DNA of 64,000 bases from Klebsiella quasivariicola. Lineage in GTDB: Bacteria > Pseudomonadota > Gammaproteobacteria > Enterobacterales > Enterobacteriaceae. Each line of letters opens with the position of its first letter. Position 1 is the first letter of the stretch. Below are positions 8,402 through 16,809 of the stretch, in pieces. The stretch covers positions 5,146,001-5,210,000 of the forward strand of contig NZ_CP022823.1 of the NCBI RefSeq assembly GCF_002269255.1, read 5' to 3'. The notes beneath the pieces were generated by a model. It was not told the DNA's origin. It made no database searches and was given only the letters and a program-made list of their open reading frames with translations. Made by a program: the position numbers and the translations under genes.

Positions 8402-8430
8402 GGACTGTCCCCAGAATAAACATACTGATG

Positions 8431-9462
8431 TCACGGTGATGGTGGTAAAGGAAAAATATGCAGAGCCGGCGTTGGCACGTGGAGTCGGACGCGGCTTTTC
8501 GTCGGCCAGCACTGCCCGGCATCGGCCAGCAGCAGGCGGTCATGGCAGCGCACGCTGTGGCGATACAGATTGCCCAGAAACGCGCTTTGCTCCACCACGC
8601 CCTCCAGAGCGAGTCCTCCCTGCGGCGCGGGCTGCGTTAATTCAACGAGCGCGGCATCGGCGCTGCGAAAATAAATAACTTTTTCACCCTGCTGAGCGGC
8701 GGATAAACCGGATATTGCGGCAACGGATAATTCACCGGAGGTTATTTTATTATCGGCCCCCATAAAATCCGCGACAAAGGGCGTCGCGGGGCGCTGATAT
8801 ATTTGTTCCGGGGTGCCAGTTTGCTCAATTCGCCCCTGATTTAATACCGCAATACGATCCGCCATCACTAAGGCTTCCTGCTGATCGTGGGTAACAATTA
8901 ATGACGTAAAGCCCAGTTTCTTTTGCAGGGATTTAATTTCATGGCGCACATTCAGGCGCACTTTGGCATCCAGATTAGATAACGGCTCATCCAGCACCAG
9001 TACCTGGGGCTCTATGGCCAGGGCTCTCGCCAGTGCCACCCGCTGCCGCTGGCCGCCCGACAGTTCGGTGACTTTCACTTCGCCAAGCCCTTCAAGGTTC
9101 ACTATTCGCAACAGCTCCGCCACTCGCCGCGCGATATCTGCCCCGCGCCATTTGCGCAGCTTCAGGCCATAGCCGATATTGCGCGCTACCGTCAGGTGCG
9201 GCCACAGGGCGTAGCTTTGAAACACCATGGTGATATTGCGCTGCTCTGGCGCAAGGTGGGTGATCGTTCGACTGGCAATCGCTATCTCGCCGCTTTGCAC
9301 TGGAATAAAGCCGCAGAGCGCGTTCAGCAGGGTGGTTTTTCCGCATCCCGACGGGCCCAGCAGGGCAATCATCTCCCCCTGTTCAACCGCCAGATCGATA
9401 TTATGTAAAACTACATTATCGCCATAACTAATTTTAAGGCCGGAAATCTGTAAATAACTCAT
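8431..9462 (-). CDS. ABC transporter ATP-binding protein with C-terminal TOBE-like region
   Basis: This 343-residue protein has Walker A GPSGCGKTT (36-44), a Q-loop in VFQSYALWPHL, the ABC signature LSGGQRQRVALARAL, Walker B VLVLDEPLSNLD and the switch histidine in VTHDQQEAL. About 100 C-terminal residues form a regulatory TOBE-like region, as in MalK/PotA/FbpC-type ATPases. It is the first gene of the reverse-strand operon, only 30 bp before the binding protein. Its start at 9462 is 43 bp from a perfect 16-bp palindrome that lies between it and the divergent hydrolase gene. It should power import by the two permeases that follow. Confidence 0.92.
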   Translation of the reverse strand: MSYLQISGLKISYGDNVVLHNIDLAVEQGEMIALLGPSGCGKTTLLNALCGFIPVQSGEIAIASRTITHLAPEQRNITMVFQSYALWPHLTVARNIGYGLKLRKWRGADIARRVAELLRIVNLEGLGEVKVTELSGGQRQRVALARALAIEPQVLVLDEPLSNLDAKVRLNVRHEIKSLQKKLGFTSLIVTHDQQEALVMADRIAVLNQGRIEQTGTPEQIYQRPATPFVADFMGADNKITSGELSVAAISGLSAAQQGEKVIYFRSADAALVELTQPAPQGGLALEGVVEQSAFLGNLYRHSVRCHDRLLLADAGQCWPTKSRVRLHVPTPALHIFPLPPSP

Positions 9463-9504
9463 ATTGGCTACCTGGAAGCGCTGCTGCAGATATTTTTTAT
9501 CAGG

Positions 9505-9520
9505 ATGAACACGTGTTCAT
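9505..9520. promoter_or_regulatory. Palindromic operator between divergent transporter and hydrolase operons
   Basis: ATGAACACGTGTTCAT is a perfect 16-bp palindrome with a central CG, the typical form of LacI/GalR-family operators. It lies in the 162-bp divergent promoter region, and a LacI-family gene is the second gene of the rightward operon. Control of both operons by that regulator is the simplest reading. Confidence 0.6.
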
Positions 9521-9624
9521 TTAGCGGTAAAAAAAATGCAACGTTAACTCGACATGATGTGAGCCTACTTTGTCGGGTATTTATGACAATTTAATTAAGC
9601 GGCAAAAATTTTTGGCGAGGGTCA

Positions 9625-10395
9625 ATGAAAATCGATGTGCTTGGCTGCGGGAGCGCCTTTTCCTGCACACAAAATACCTCCGCGCTGCGGGTGATCGACG
9701 CGGACAACAAACAGTGGTTAATCGACTGCGGTCCCACCGTTCCCCGCGCGCTGTGGCAGCGCGGCGGCGGAGTCGATGATATCGATGCAATCTACTTCAC
9801 CCACGTTCATCCGGATCACTGTACCGGCCTGACGGCGCTGCTGAATTACTGGAAAAGTGGCTCCCGTCAGAAGCCGCTAATTATCTACTGCCAGCCCGCG
9901 CAGCAGCCGGTGCTCATGCAGCTGGCCGCGCTGGCGAACTGGCCTCAGGCGGACCTCGGATTCACCATCGACTGGCAGGCATGCCGTGACGCCTGGACGT
10001 GGCGGGACTGGCAGATCCGCACCGCTGCCACGCAGCACGAGCTGAGCAATCGCGCCATCCGCATCACTATTGCCGGACAGACCCTGTTTTACAGCGGCGA
10101 CGGGCGGCCGACCGCCGACTCGATGGCGCTGATGGCCGGCGCCGGGCTGGCCTTTCAGGAGTGTGCCTCGGTGACAGTCCTGGACGACGATGCCTCGCAT
10201 GGCGACTTTCCCTCCTGTCTGATGCTGTTCAGAACGCTGCAGCTCCCGGCACTGGGGCTCTATCACTGTGAGGATGCTTCTCTGGCGGCGCTGAAGCAGG
10301 CCTGTCAGCCATGGCAGGGATTATTTGTATCGCAGGATGAGGACCACTTTACGCTGCCGCGTCCCACGCTCACTGACAAGGCGCAGATCCTATGA
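9625..10395 (+). CDS. Metallo-beta-lactamase-fold hydrolase (PhnP / RNase Z-like subgroup)
   Basis: This 256-residue protein begins MKIDVLGCGSAF, as in the RNase Z / PhnP branch of the fold. It carries the di-metal motif THVHPDHCTG (H-x-H-x-D-H) at about 59-68. Further metal ligands are likely His in TQHELS (about 139) and Asp in YSGDGRPT (about 157). In this branch the activity is usually phosphodiesterase, for example PhnP on cyclic ribosyl phosphates. No signal peptide is seen, so it acts in the cytosol. It is the first gene of the rightward operon and overlaps the LacI regulator by 4 bp (ATGA). The partners suggest it opens an imported phosphodiester, which is inference. Confidence 0.8.
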   Translation: MKIDVLGCGSAFSCTQNTSALRVIDADNKQWLIDCGPTVPRALWQRGGGVDDIDAIYFTHVHPDHCTGLTALLNYWKSGSRQKPLIIYCQPAQQPVLMQLAALANWPQADLGFTIDWQACRDAWTWRDWQIRTAATQHELSNRAIRITIAGQTLFYSGDGRPTADSMALMAGAGLAFQECASVTVLDDDASHGDFPSCLMLFRTLQLPALGLYHCEDASLAALKQACQPWQGLFVSQDEDHFTLPRPTLTDKAQIL

Positions 10396-11405
10396 GCCCA
10401 CGTAAACCCAGCGTTACCGCTCAGGACGTTGCCCGGCGAGCGGGCGTCTCCCGGGCGGTGGTGTCCAGGGCGCTGAGCAACAACGGCAGCATCTCTTCCC
10501 ACGCCCGGGAGCGGGTGCTACGCGCCGCCGAGGAGCTGGGCTACCAGGTTAACTTTCTTGCCCAGGGACTTAATCGCCAGCGCAGCCACTTAATCGGCGT
10601 GATCGTCTCGCGTATCAGCGATCCTTTTCGCAGCGCTCTGCTTGATGCGCTGCTCAATGAGATCCAGCGCCAGGGCTTTCAGGCGCTGGTGAGCGAGATC
10701 CGTAGCGAGCAGGATCTGGCACACACCCTGCGCCGTTTCACGCAGTTTCGCGTCTCCGGGGTTATCGTCACCTCCGGCCAGCCGCCAGAAGCGCTGGTGA
10801 ACGAGTGCGTCCAGCAGCATATTCCGGTCGTGGGCATTAATCGCCAGCCGACAAGCCCCGGGGTGGACTACGTCTGTTCTGACAACGCCGCCGGCGCCGA
10901 ACTGGCGGCCGACCAGCTGTTGCGCAGCGGCTGCCAGCGGTTTGGCTGGCTCAACCACTCTCCTTCCACCTGGGCCGGGCGCATGCGCGGGGAAGCGTTC
11001 AGCCAGGCGCTGCAGGCGCGCGGAGTGAACGTCGAACGCGATCTGGCGATCCTCGCCTGCCCGGAAGAAGGTTACGCGGGCGGGTTGCAGGCCGCGGCGC
11101 TCGCCGACGAGGCGCTGGAGGGGATCTTCTGCGCCAACGCCCAGCTTGCCTGCGGCTTTCTCGATGGGATGCGCCAGCGCGGCAGAGAGGCGCCTGAGGA
11201 TTTCCAGCTGATTGGTTTTGATAACACGCCGCCAACCGCGCAATATAGCTACCAGCTCACCACGCTACATCAGGATGTCGCGGCGATCTCTCGCCAGGCG
11301 CTCGCCCGACTGCTGGAGCGCGCCGCCGATCCTTTACAGCCTTCACGCACCACCTGGGTGGAGGTGACGTTAATTCACCGGCGCACGTCGCCCTTTGTTA
11401 TCTGA
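10392..11405 (+). CDS. LacI/GalR-family transcriptional regulator
   Basis: This 337-residue protein has an N-terminal LacI helix-turn-helix (TAQDVARRAGVSRAVVSRALS, about 8-28) and hinge helix (VLRAAEELGYQVN). A periplasmic-binding-protein-like effector domain follows from LIGVIVSRISDPF to the C-terminus (VEVTLIHRRTS). The gene is translationally coupled to the hydrolase before it and 10 bp ahead of the phosphatase after it. As a local regulator it most likely binds the 16-bp palindrome at 9505-9520 and responds to the transported compound or a breakdown product. The effector is unknown. The sequence is not a close match to any named LacI-family regulator I remember. Confidence 0.88.
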   Translation: MSPRKPSVTAQDVARRAGVSRAVVSRALSNNGSISSHARERVLRAAEELGYQVNFLAQGLNRQRSHLIGVIVSRISDPFRSALLDALLNEIQRQGFQALVSEIRSEQDLAHTLRRFTQFRVSGVIVTSGQPPEALVNECVQQHIPVVGINRQPTSPGVDYVCSDNAAGAELAADQLLRSGCQRFGWLNHSPSTWAGRMRGEAFSQALQARGVNVERDLAILACPEEGYAGGLQAAALADEALEGIFCANAQLACGFLDGMRQRGREAPEDFQLIGFDNTPPTAQYSYQLTTLHQDVAAISRQALARLLERAADPLQPSRTTWVEVTLIHRRTSPFVI

Positions 11406-11415
11406 GAGCAGGACC

Positions 11416-12177
11416 ATGACGGAAACACAACGAGAGTCATTATGCGCCTTGATTCGCCGGGCTGGCGCCCACGCCCAGGCGTTGCGCGATGCGGGATTGC
11501 AGGTCGATAAAAAATCGCGCCAGGACTTTGTGTCGCAAGCGGATCTCGCGGTAGAACAAGAGATTAAGGGCTGGCTGAAAGCGCACTTTCCGCAGGAGGG
11601 TTTCCTCGGTGAAGAGAGCGGTTTCGCAGGTGACGACCAGACCGTCTGGGTGCTGGATCCCGTCGATGGCACCACCAACTTTATCCTTGGCATGGATTAC
11701 TGGTGTATCTCGCTGGCGCGAGTATGCCGGGGCGAACTGACGCTTGGCATCATCTACGCCCCCGATCGCGATGAATTTTTCTTCGCCGCCCGCGGCGAAG
11801 GCGCGTATCTCAACGGTCGGCGCCTGACGCTACGCGAGCCGGATCCCGACGCGGTGGTGATCGGCATGGGGCGCTCCAGCCGGGCCCCGGCCAGCGACTA
11901 CGCCCGGGCCATCGACACCCTGCTCGACGCCGGCCTGGAGTATCGCCGTTTTGGCGCAGGCGCCCTGATGCTGGCGCATGTCGCCGCCGGTCAGCTCCAT
12001 GCCTATTATGAAGCCCATATGAACAGCTGGGACGCGCTGGCGGGTATGTTGTTGATTGAGGAGGCGGGCGGAACATGCAATGCGTTTCTCGCCGATGAGG
12101 GCCTGCGGCAAGGCAACCTTGTGCTGGCTGGCTGCACAAGTGTTCAGCCGCGACTGGCCGCCCTGCTGGCGAAATAA
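11416..12177 (+). CDS. Inositol-monophosphatase-family phosphatase
   Basis: This 253-residue protein carries all Mg2+/Li+-sensitive phosphatase motifs: the metal-binding GEESG (about 65), motif A WVLDPVDGTTNF (about 77-88) and motif B WDALAGMLLIEEAGG (about 204-218). The start at 11416 is chosen for AGCAGGA just upstream. The family removes phosphate from inositol 1-phosphate, sugar phosphates, PAP or nucleotides, and substrate choice is not readable here. It is the third gene of the LacI-linked operon, so it probably dephosphorylates the monoester released by the upstream hydrolase. Housekeeping SuhB is normally encoded elsewhere, so this is a specialised paralogue. Confidence 0.88.
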   Translation: MTETQRESLCALIRRAGAHAQALRDAGLQVDKKSRQDFVSQADLAVEQEIKGWLKAHFPQEGFLGEESGFAGDDQTVWVLDPVDGTTNFILGMDYWCISLARVCRGELTLGIIYAPDRDEFFFAARGEGAYLNGRRLTLREPDPDAVVIGMGRSSRAPASDYARAIDTLLDAGLEYRRFGAGALMLAHVAAGQLHAYYEAHMNSWDALAGMLLIEEAGGTCNAFLADEGLRQGNLVLAGCTSVQPRLAALLAK

Positions 12178-12183
12178 CGCCGC

Positions 12184-12206
12184 GCCGCCGGCGGCTGACC
12201 GGCGGC
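12184..12206 (+). terminator. GC-rich hairpin after the phosphatase operon
   Basis: GCCGCCGG and CCGGCGGC form a perfect 8-bp stem with a 7-nt loop, followed by only TTTC. It lies 7 bp after the phosphatase stop and is a weak or Rho-assisted terminator candidate. Confidence 0.5.
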
Positions 12207-12215
12207 TTTCATCGG

Positions 12216-12569
12216 CTAACGCCAGGGCTCGCCGCGGGGAATATTATTCGGGCAACGCTTAATCGTGCAAAAGGACTGGTAAAAACAGGAGTCAGATCGC
12301 TCGCCGCCGGCATGATACGGACACGACGGCCGCTCGCGTAATTTTTCCCACTGCGCCTCGTCGTACACCGTAATATTGTAGATTTTTAATGAATGATACC
12401 GGTCATTAATTAAAACTCTCGAGGAATAGAGTCTTATCGACTCACCGGGCAGGAGGATCACATCTGCCTCGTACCACATGATAAATTTTAAGAAACGCAG
12501 ACTGGAAATTGCCGAGAAGGCGATACCGGATTGCGGACAGATTAGAGTATTAAGTATCGTCCATTTCAT
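12216..12569 (-). CDS. Unknown 117-residue protein with cysteine-rich C-terminus
   Basis: I do not recognise this protein. The start at 12569 is well supported by AAGGAAGGAAT directly before ATG. The N-terminal half is mixed hydrophobic and hydrophilic (FSAISSLRFLKFIMWYEAD, LLPGESIRLYSSRV). The C-terminal 40 residues carry four cysteines and a histidine (RPSCPYH, DSCFYQSFCTIKRC), which could form disulfides or bind a metal. No signal peptide or clear membrane helix is seen. It stands alone, convergent with the phosphatase operon, at the edge of an AT-rich stretch, which suggests acquired DNA. Function is unknown. Confidence 0.6.
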   Translation of the reverse strand: MKWTILNTLICPQSGIAFSAISSLRFLKFIMWYEADVILLPGESIRLYSSRVLINDRYHSLKIYNITVYDEAQWEKLRERPSCPYHAGGERSDSCFYQSFCTIKRCPNNIPRGEPWR

Positions 12570-12983
12570 ATTCCTTCCTTATAACAGAGGCTACGAATTA
12601 TTATCGCATATAGTGATAGCATTCATTATCATAAATCGCAAGCCTCCCTGATAATTATGTGATTTAAGACAATTCCTAACAGGATAATCCATTATTGGTA
12701 ACCTTTTTTCTTACCCGGAAGATTAATGATTAGCACCTATAAAAAAATAAACAAATTAACCCATGAAAAGAAAATATAATAAAAAATAAGATAATATAAA
12801 CATAATTGACAAAACGTCTTAGTCCCTCTGGATGAGACCTCAGACATTGGTATCAGATGATGTAGCACTGAGCGTGACCCGAGCTTTCGCAGGCAGAGAG
12901 GACGACGGCAGCCAGCTATTTATTGCGCGGTTGCCTCGTCGTACATCAATAGACCGACGAGGCCAGCAGGCCGCGCTGGGGCC
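12570..12983. other. AT-rich intergenic stretch beside bamK
   Basis: These 414 bp are markedly richer in A+T than the neighbouring core genes, with runs such as AAAAAATAAACAAATT near 12743. No open frame with a ribosome site, tRNA, or clear repeat was seen. It holds the promoter of the 117-residue gene and the downstream side of bamK. Confidence 0.5.
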
Positions 12984-14996
12984 CTACCAGGTTTTGCCGA
13001 TATTAAACTGAAACTGTTCTGCTTTATCACCATCGTACTTTTTAAACGGCTCCGCCCACGAGAAGACCAGGGGACCGAGGGGAGACATCCACTGCACGGC
13101 AATCCCCGCGGAGAGACGAATATGACTCGGATCGCCGTAATCAGGGATCCCTGCCGCCAGCGTCTGCGCGGTATTCTGCCAGGATGTGCTCCAGACCGTT
13201 CCTGCATCAACAAACAGCGAGGTTCGCAGACTATCGGCATATTTGTCATTCACAAAGGGGGTTGGAATAATAAATTCGCTGTTCAGCACCGCCATGGCAT
13301 TCCCACCGACCGCATCAGACGAGGCGTCCAGCGGGCAGGCGCTATAGCTGCTTTCGCTACCATTGCAGCGATAATAGGCCGCTTTAGGCCCAATGGTGTT
13401 AGAAGAGAAGCCGCGCACCGACGACGAACCGCCGGCGTAAAAGTTATCGTAGAACGGCACACTTTTACCGTCTAACCCGCCGGCATAGCCTGCGCGCAGG
13501 CGTTCCATCCAGACCCAGCGCTTGTTCTCGCTCAGCGGCAGATATTGGGCGGTGTCAAAGGAAAGTTTGTAGTAGCTATTATCCGAACCGGGGAGGGTCA
13601 CTTTGCCGCTCAGGCTGCTCTTGTTTCCCGCGCGCGGGAAGAAGCCGCGATCGAGATCGTTGTAGCCCCATCCAAGACTCACAAAATAATCGTTGGCGCT
13701 ATATTTTGCGCCGCTGTCGCCATCTTTCGTCACCACGCTGGGCTCGATTCCCCGTGAGCTGAGGTAGCGCCAGGTCGTCAGCTCCGGATCCATATTAGTC
13801 AGGCGATTATGAACATAATCCAGTCCCAGGTTCAGGGAGTTATTTTCACTAATGGGAAACCCCAGCGTACTGCCTAAGCCATAGCTCTGCTGGTTGTAGC
13901 TCCCGGCATCCGCGTCGGAAGCATCATAACTGTTATAAAAAATCTTTCCGCCCAGGCTGATGCCATCGACGGTAAACCACGGGTTCGTCGCCCCCAGTTC
14001 AAGATAAGACTGGTAGCTGTTGCGCGTCCCGTTGAAGCTGACGCTATTGCCCGTTCCCAGCCAGTTATCCTGCGTCACGCCGAGCTGATAGCTCACGCCG
14101 CTGTCCGTACCAAATCCCAGGCCCACGTTGAATGAGCCGGTGTTGCGCTCCTTCACCTTGTAGACCACATCGACCTGATCCGCCGTCCCATTGACCGGAA
14201 CGATCTGCTGTTCAACGTTCTCAAAAAAACCCGTTCGATCAAGACGTACTTTCCCTTGCTCGACTTTTTCGTTGTTAAGCCACGCCCCTTCCATTTGGCG
14301 CATTTCGCGACGCAGCACCGCGTCCCGGGAGGTGTCGTTACCGGAAAAGCGGATCTGGCGTACCGAGTAGCGGCGGCCGGCGTTGACCTGAATATGCAGC
14401 GTCACGCGGTGATGCGCATCATCGATTTCCGGCGTGGTCGTCACCTGCGGCCAGGCATAACCATACTTACCGAAACGTTTTTTGATCTCATTTTCTACGG
14501 TGGTGATTTGCGCCCCGCTGTACCATGCCCCCGCCAGCGGCCGGGAAAGGGCCTCGATCTCCGGCCCATGCTGCGCCAGGTCGCCTGTCACCTGAGTTCG
14601 GTCAACCCGATAACGTTCGCCTTCATTGAGGGTAATGGTGATGTACAGGGATTTTTTATCGGGCGTCATACTGACCTGCGTGGACTGAATAGCAAAGCGC
14701 GCATAACCGCGATCGAGATAAAAACTGCGCAGCGTTTCCAGATCGGCTTCCAGCTTCTGTTTCTGGTATTTTTTATCCGCTACCACGTTCCACCACGGCA
14801 CATTATCACGTAGCTGTAGCTGGTCCACGAGCGTCTCTTCCCGAAACGCCTGGTTGCCGATAATATTAATTTGTGCGATTTTCGCCGATACGCCTTCCTG
14901 AAAGACGAACGTTAAGTCAACACGATTACGCGGTAACGGCGTCACTACTGCGTGAACCTGCGCACTGTATTTCCCCGCGCTGTAATAGAAATCCTG

Positions 14997-15004
14997 CAAA
15001 CCCG
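14997..15004. repeat. Target-site duplication, left copy
   Basis: CAAACCCG directly before the IS1 left end is repeated at 15773-15780 after its right end. An 8-bp duplication is within the normal range for IS1 (8-9 bp, occasionally more) and shows that the insertion is simple and unrearranged. Confidence 0.9.
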
Positions 15005-15059
15005 GGTGATGCTACCAACTTGCTGATTTAGTGTATAATGGTGTTTTTAAGGTGCTCCC

Positions 15060-15335
15060 GTGGCTTCAGTCTCCGTCTGCTGTCCCTCCTGTTCCGCTAC
15101 TGAAGGCGTGATGCGTAATGGCAAAAGTACTGCCGGGCATCAACGTTATCTCTGCTCTCACTGCCGTAAAACATGGCAGCTCACCTTCACTTATGCCGCT
15201 TCTCAGCCCGGTACACACCAGAAAATCATTGATATGGCTATGAACGGCGTCGGTTGCCGTGCCACCGCACGACTAATGGGCGTGGGCCTCAACACCATTT
15301 TGCGCCATTTAAAAAACTCAGGCCGCAGTCAGTAA
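15060..15335 (+). CDS. insA: IS1 protein InsA
   Basis: This 91-residue protein starts with GTG and is read from just inside the left inverted repeat. It has an N-terminal zinc-finger pair (CCPSC...CSHC) and a helix-turn-helix (CRATARLMGVGLNTILRHLK). InsA alone binds the IS1 ends and represses transcription. A -1 frameshift at AAAAAAC (15311-15317) joins it to InsB to make the InsAB' transposase. The frame appears intact. Confidence 0.93.
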   Translation: MASVSVCCPSCSATEGVMRNGKSTAGHQRYLCSHCRKTWQLTFTYAASQPGTHQKIIDMAMNGVGCRATARLMGVGLNTILRHLKNSGRSQ

Positions 15336-15757
15336 CCTCCCGGATACAGCCGGGCAGTGATGTCATTGTCTGTGCGGAGATGGACGAGCAATGGGGCTAC
15401 GTCGGTGCAAAATCACGTCAGCGCTGGCTGTTTTACGCGTATGACAGGATACGCAGGGCGGTGGTAGCCCACGTTTTCGGTGAACGCACTATGGCCACAC
15501 TGGAGCGTCTTCTGAGCCTGCTGTCAGTTTTTGACGTGGTGGTATGGATGACGGACGGCTGGCCGATGTATGAGTCACGTCTGAAGGGAAAACTGCACGT
15601 CATCAGTAAGCGTTACACGCAGCGAATTGAGCGACACAACCTGAATCTGAGACAGCATCTGGCAAGGCTGGGCAGGAAGTCCCTGTCGTTCTCAAAATCG
15701 GTGGAGCTGCATGACAAAGTCATCGGGCACTATCTGAACATAAAACACTATCAGTAA
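15254..15757 (+). CDS. insB: IS1 InsB (catalytic part of InsAB' transposase)
   Basis: This 167-codon frame overlaps the end of insA. It carries the IS1 catalytic region: VIVCAEMDEQWGYVG (DDE first acid region), VVWMTDGWPMYE and the terminal HDKVIGHYLNIKHYQ. It is expressed as an InsAB' fusion through -1 frameshifting, the product that performs transposition. The frame is uninterrupted up to its stop, so the element may still be mobile. Confidence 0.93.
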   Translation: MPCHRTTNGRGPQHHFAPFKKLRPQSVTSRIQPGSDVIVCAEMDEQWGYVGAKSRQRWLFYAYDRIRRAVVAHVFGERTMATLERLLSLLSVFDVVVWMTDGWPMYESRLKGKLHVISKRYTQRIERHNLNLRQHLARLGRKSLSFSKSVELHDKVIGHYLNIKHYQ

Positions 15758-15772
15758 ATTGGAGTCATTACC

Positions 15773-15780
15773 CAAACCCG
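15773..15780. repeat. Target-site duplication, right copy
   Basis: CAAACCCG directly follows the IS1 right end and matches the left copy at 14997-15004. Removing the IS and one copy restores the bamK reading ...GAA ACG GGT TTG CAG GAT... . Confidence 0.9.
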
Positions 15781-16455
15781 TTTCTATTTCGCTAAGCGAA
15801 TTTCTATCCAGTGCGCTACCGACAGAAATACCGGTCGCGGCGAGATTTTCCTTTAGCGCATCATCCTTCACCGACTTATTTCCGGAAAAACTGACGCTGG
15901 CGATAGTGGGCCTCTCCTTAACCTGCACCACCAGCGTTTTACCATCGCGCAGGATCTGCACGTTCTCGAAATTGCCGCTCGCATACAGCGCGCGCACTGC
16001 CTCGCTGACGTCCTCTGGCGTCACCGCATCTCCCGCGTGCAACGGCATACTTAATAGCGCCGCCCCGACGGTCACGCGCTGCAGCCCTTCAAAGCGGATA
16101 TCATCAACTTGATAAGATGTTGCGGCGTACAACGTTAAGGGGGCAATCAATAATCCGTTGATGATATGGGTCTTTTTTAACATGAATGTGTCGTCTACGA
16201 GAGAATGAGCAATAGCAGTGTTCTGCTGGCGTTGAGCTTATTTGTTCAGGGTGCATATCTAAAATATGCGACAGAAAATAACCTGAGCGAGGCGCAGAAT
16301 TACATGCAATTATGGCGACAAAATGGAGAAAAAATGGATGTTAAAGCATCTTTAAAAATATATTTAATGATGGAACTTTTTCTGAAACCCATGGTTCTAA
16401 TGGCCAACACCAGGACTATATTTAGATTTACCTGAACGTTTTTATTAATAAAAAG

Positions 16456-16482
16456 CCCCCTTTCTTATTAATGGAAAGGGGG
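16456..16482 (-). terminator. Orphan reverse-strand terminator upstream of bamK
   Basis: CCCCCTTTC and GAAAGGGGG form a perfect 9-bp stem with a 9-nt loop. Read on the reverse strand it is followed by a U-rich run (CTTTTTATTAA). No reverse-strand gene ends nearby, so it either insulates bamK from antisense transcription or remains from a lost gene. Otherwise 16184-16809 holds no gene I can support. Confidence 0.55.
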
Positions 16483-16809
16483 AAGGATCTCGTTAGGAAT
16501 GATGCTCTCTGGGATCACCAGGAACAGGGAGAAAAATAACCTGCAACCCAGCAGATTTAATGAAGAGAAATTGAATAAATTATGCAATCGACATCACAAC
16601 ATTTTATTAGGCATTCATCGCCAGACGCCGTTAACGACCATCTCCATATTTTCCTCAAAATAGCAGAATACAGTAGGGTCGCCTTATCAAGGCATCAAGG
16701 AAAGTCTATCGTTATCTACAATAGCCAAGCAGTGGCGCCTCGCCAGGGAAGGTGAGGCATAGGCTTCGCCATCCTGCCGCCTCCCATCATCAGCCACAGG
16801 GAACTGCGT

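Larger units (their letters stand above)
15005..15772 (+). mobile_element. IS1-family insertion sequence, complete, 768 bp
   Basis: The element starts GGTGATGCTACCAACTTGCT and ends GGAGTCATTACC, the IS1 terminal inverted repeats, and has the canonical 768-bp length. It encodes InsA and InsB with the A6C frameshift site between them. Differences from classical IS1 suggest a Klebsiella variant such as ISKpn14, which I cannot confirm without a search. It is flanked by an 8-bp direct repeat and interrupts bamK. Confidence 0.95.
12984..16183 (-). pseudogene. bamK: BamA paralogue of the BamK type, split by an IS1-family insertion
   Basis: The N-terminal 137 codons (16183-15773) and the remaining 670 codons (14996-12984) join in frame once the IS and one copy of its 8-bp duplication are removed. 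This restores an 807-residue Omp85 protein close to the length of BamA. Visible parts are a short signal-like N-terminus, POTRA domains (DDIRFEGLQRV, EMRQMEGAWL) and a 16-strand barrel with the VRGF motif (SSVRGFSS) and C-terminal GKTW. It is strongly BamA-like, but the normal BamA gene is elsewhere in enterobacteria; a BamA paralogue named BamK has been described in K. pneumoniae. The break falls in the POTRA region, and the downstream part lacks a signal peptide, so the gene is inactive here. Confidence 0.88.

Noticed and set aside
15692..16183. Standalone 163-residue protein reading from bamK into IS1
   Set aside because: Its last 26 residues come from the IS end; it is the truncated product of the interrupted bamK, not an independent gene.
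16205..16435. A 76-codon forward frame divergent from bamK
   Set aside because: Ribosome site is too close to the ATG (GAGAG then A then ATG), the sequence shows no family features, and composition is like the surrounding non-coding AT-rich DNA.
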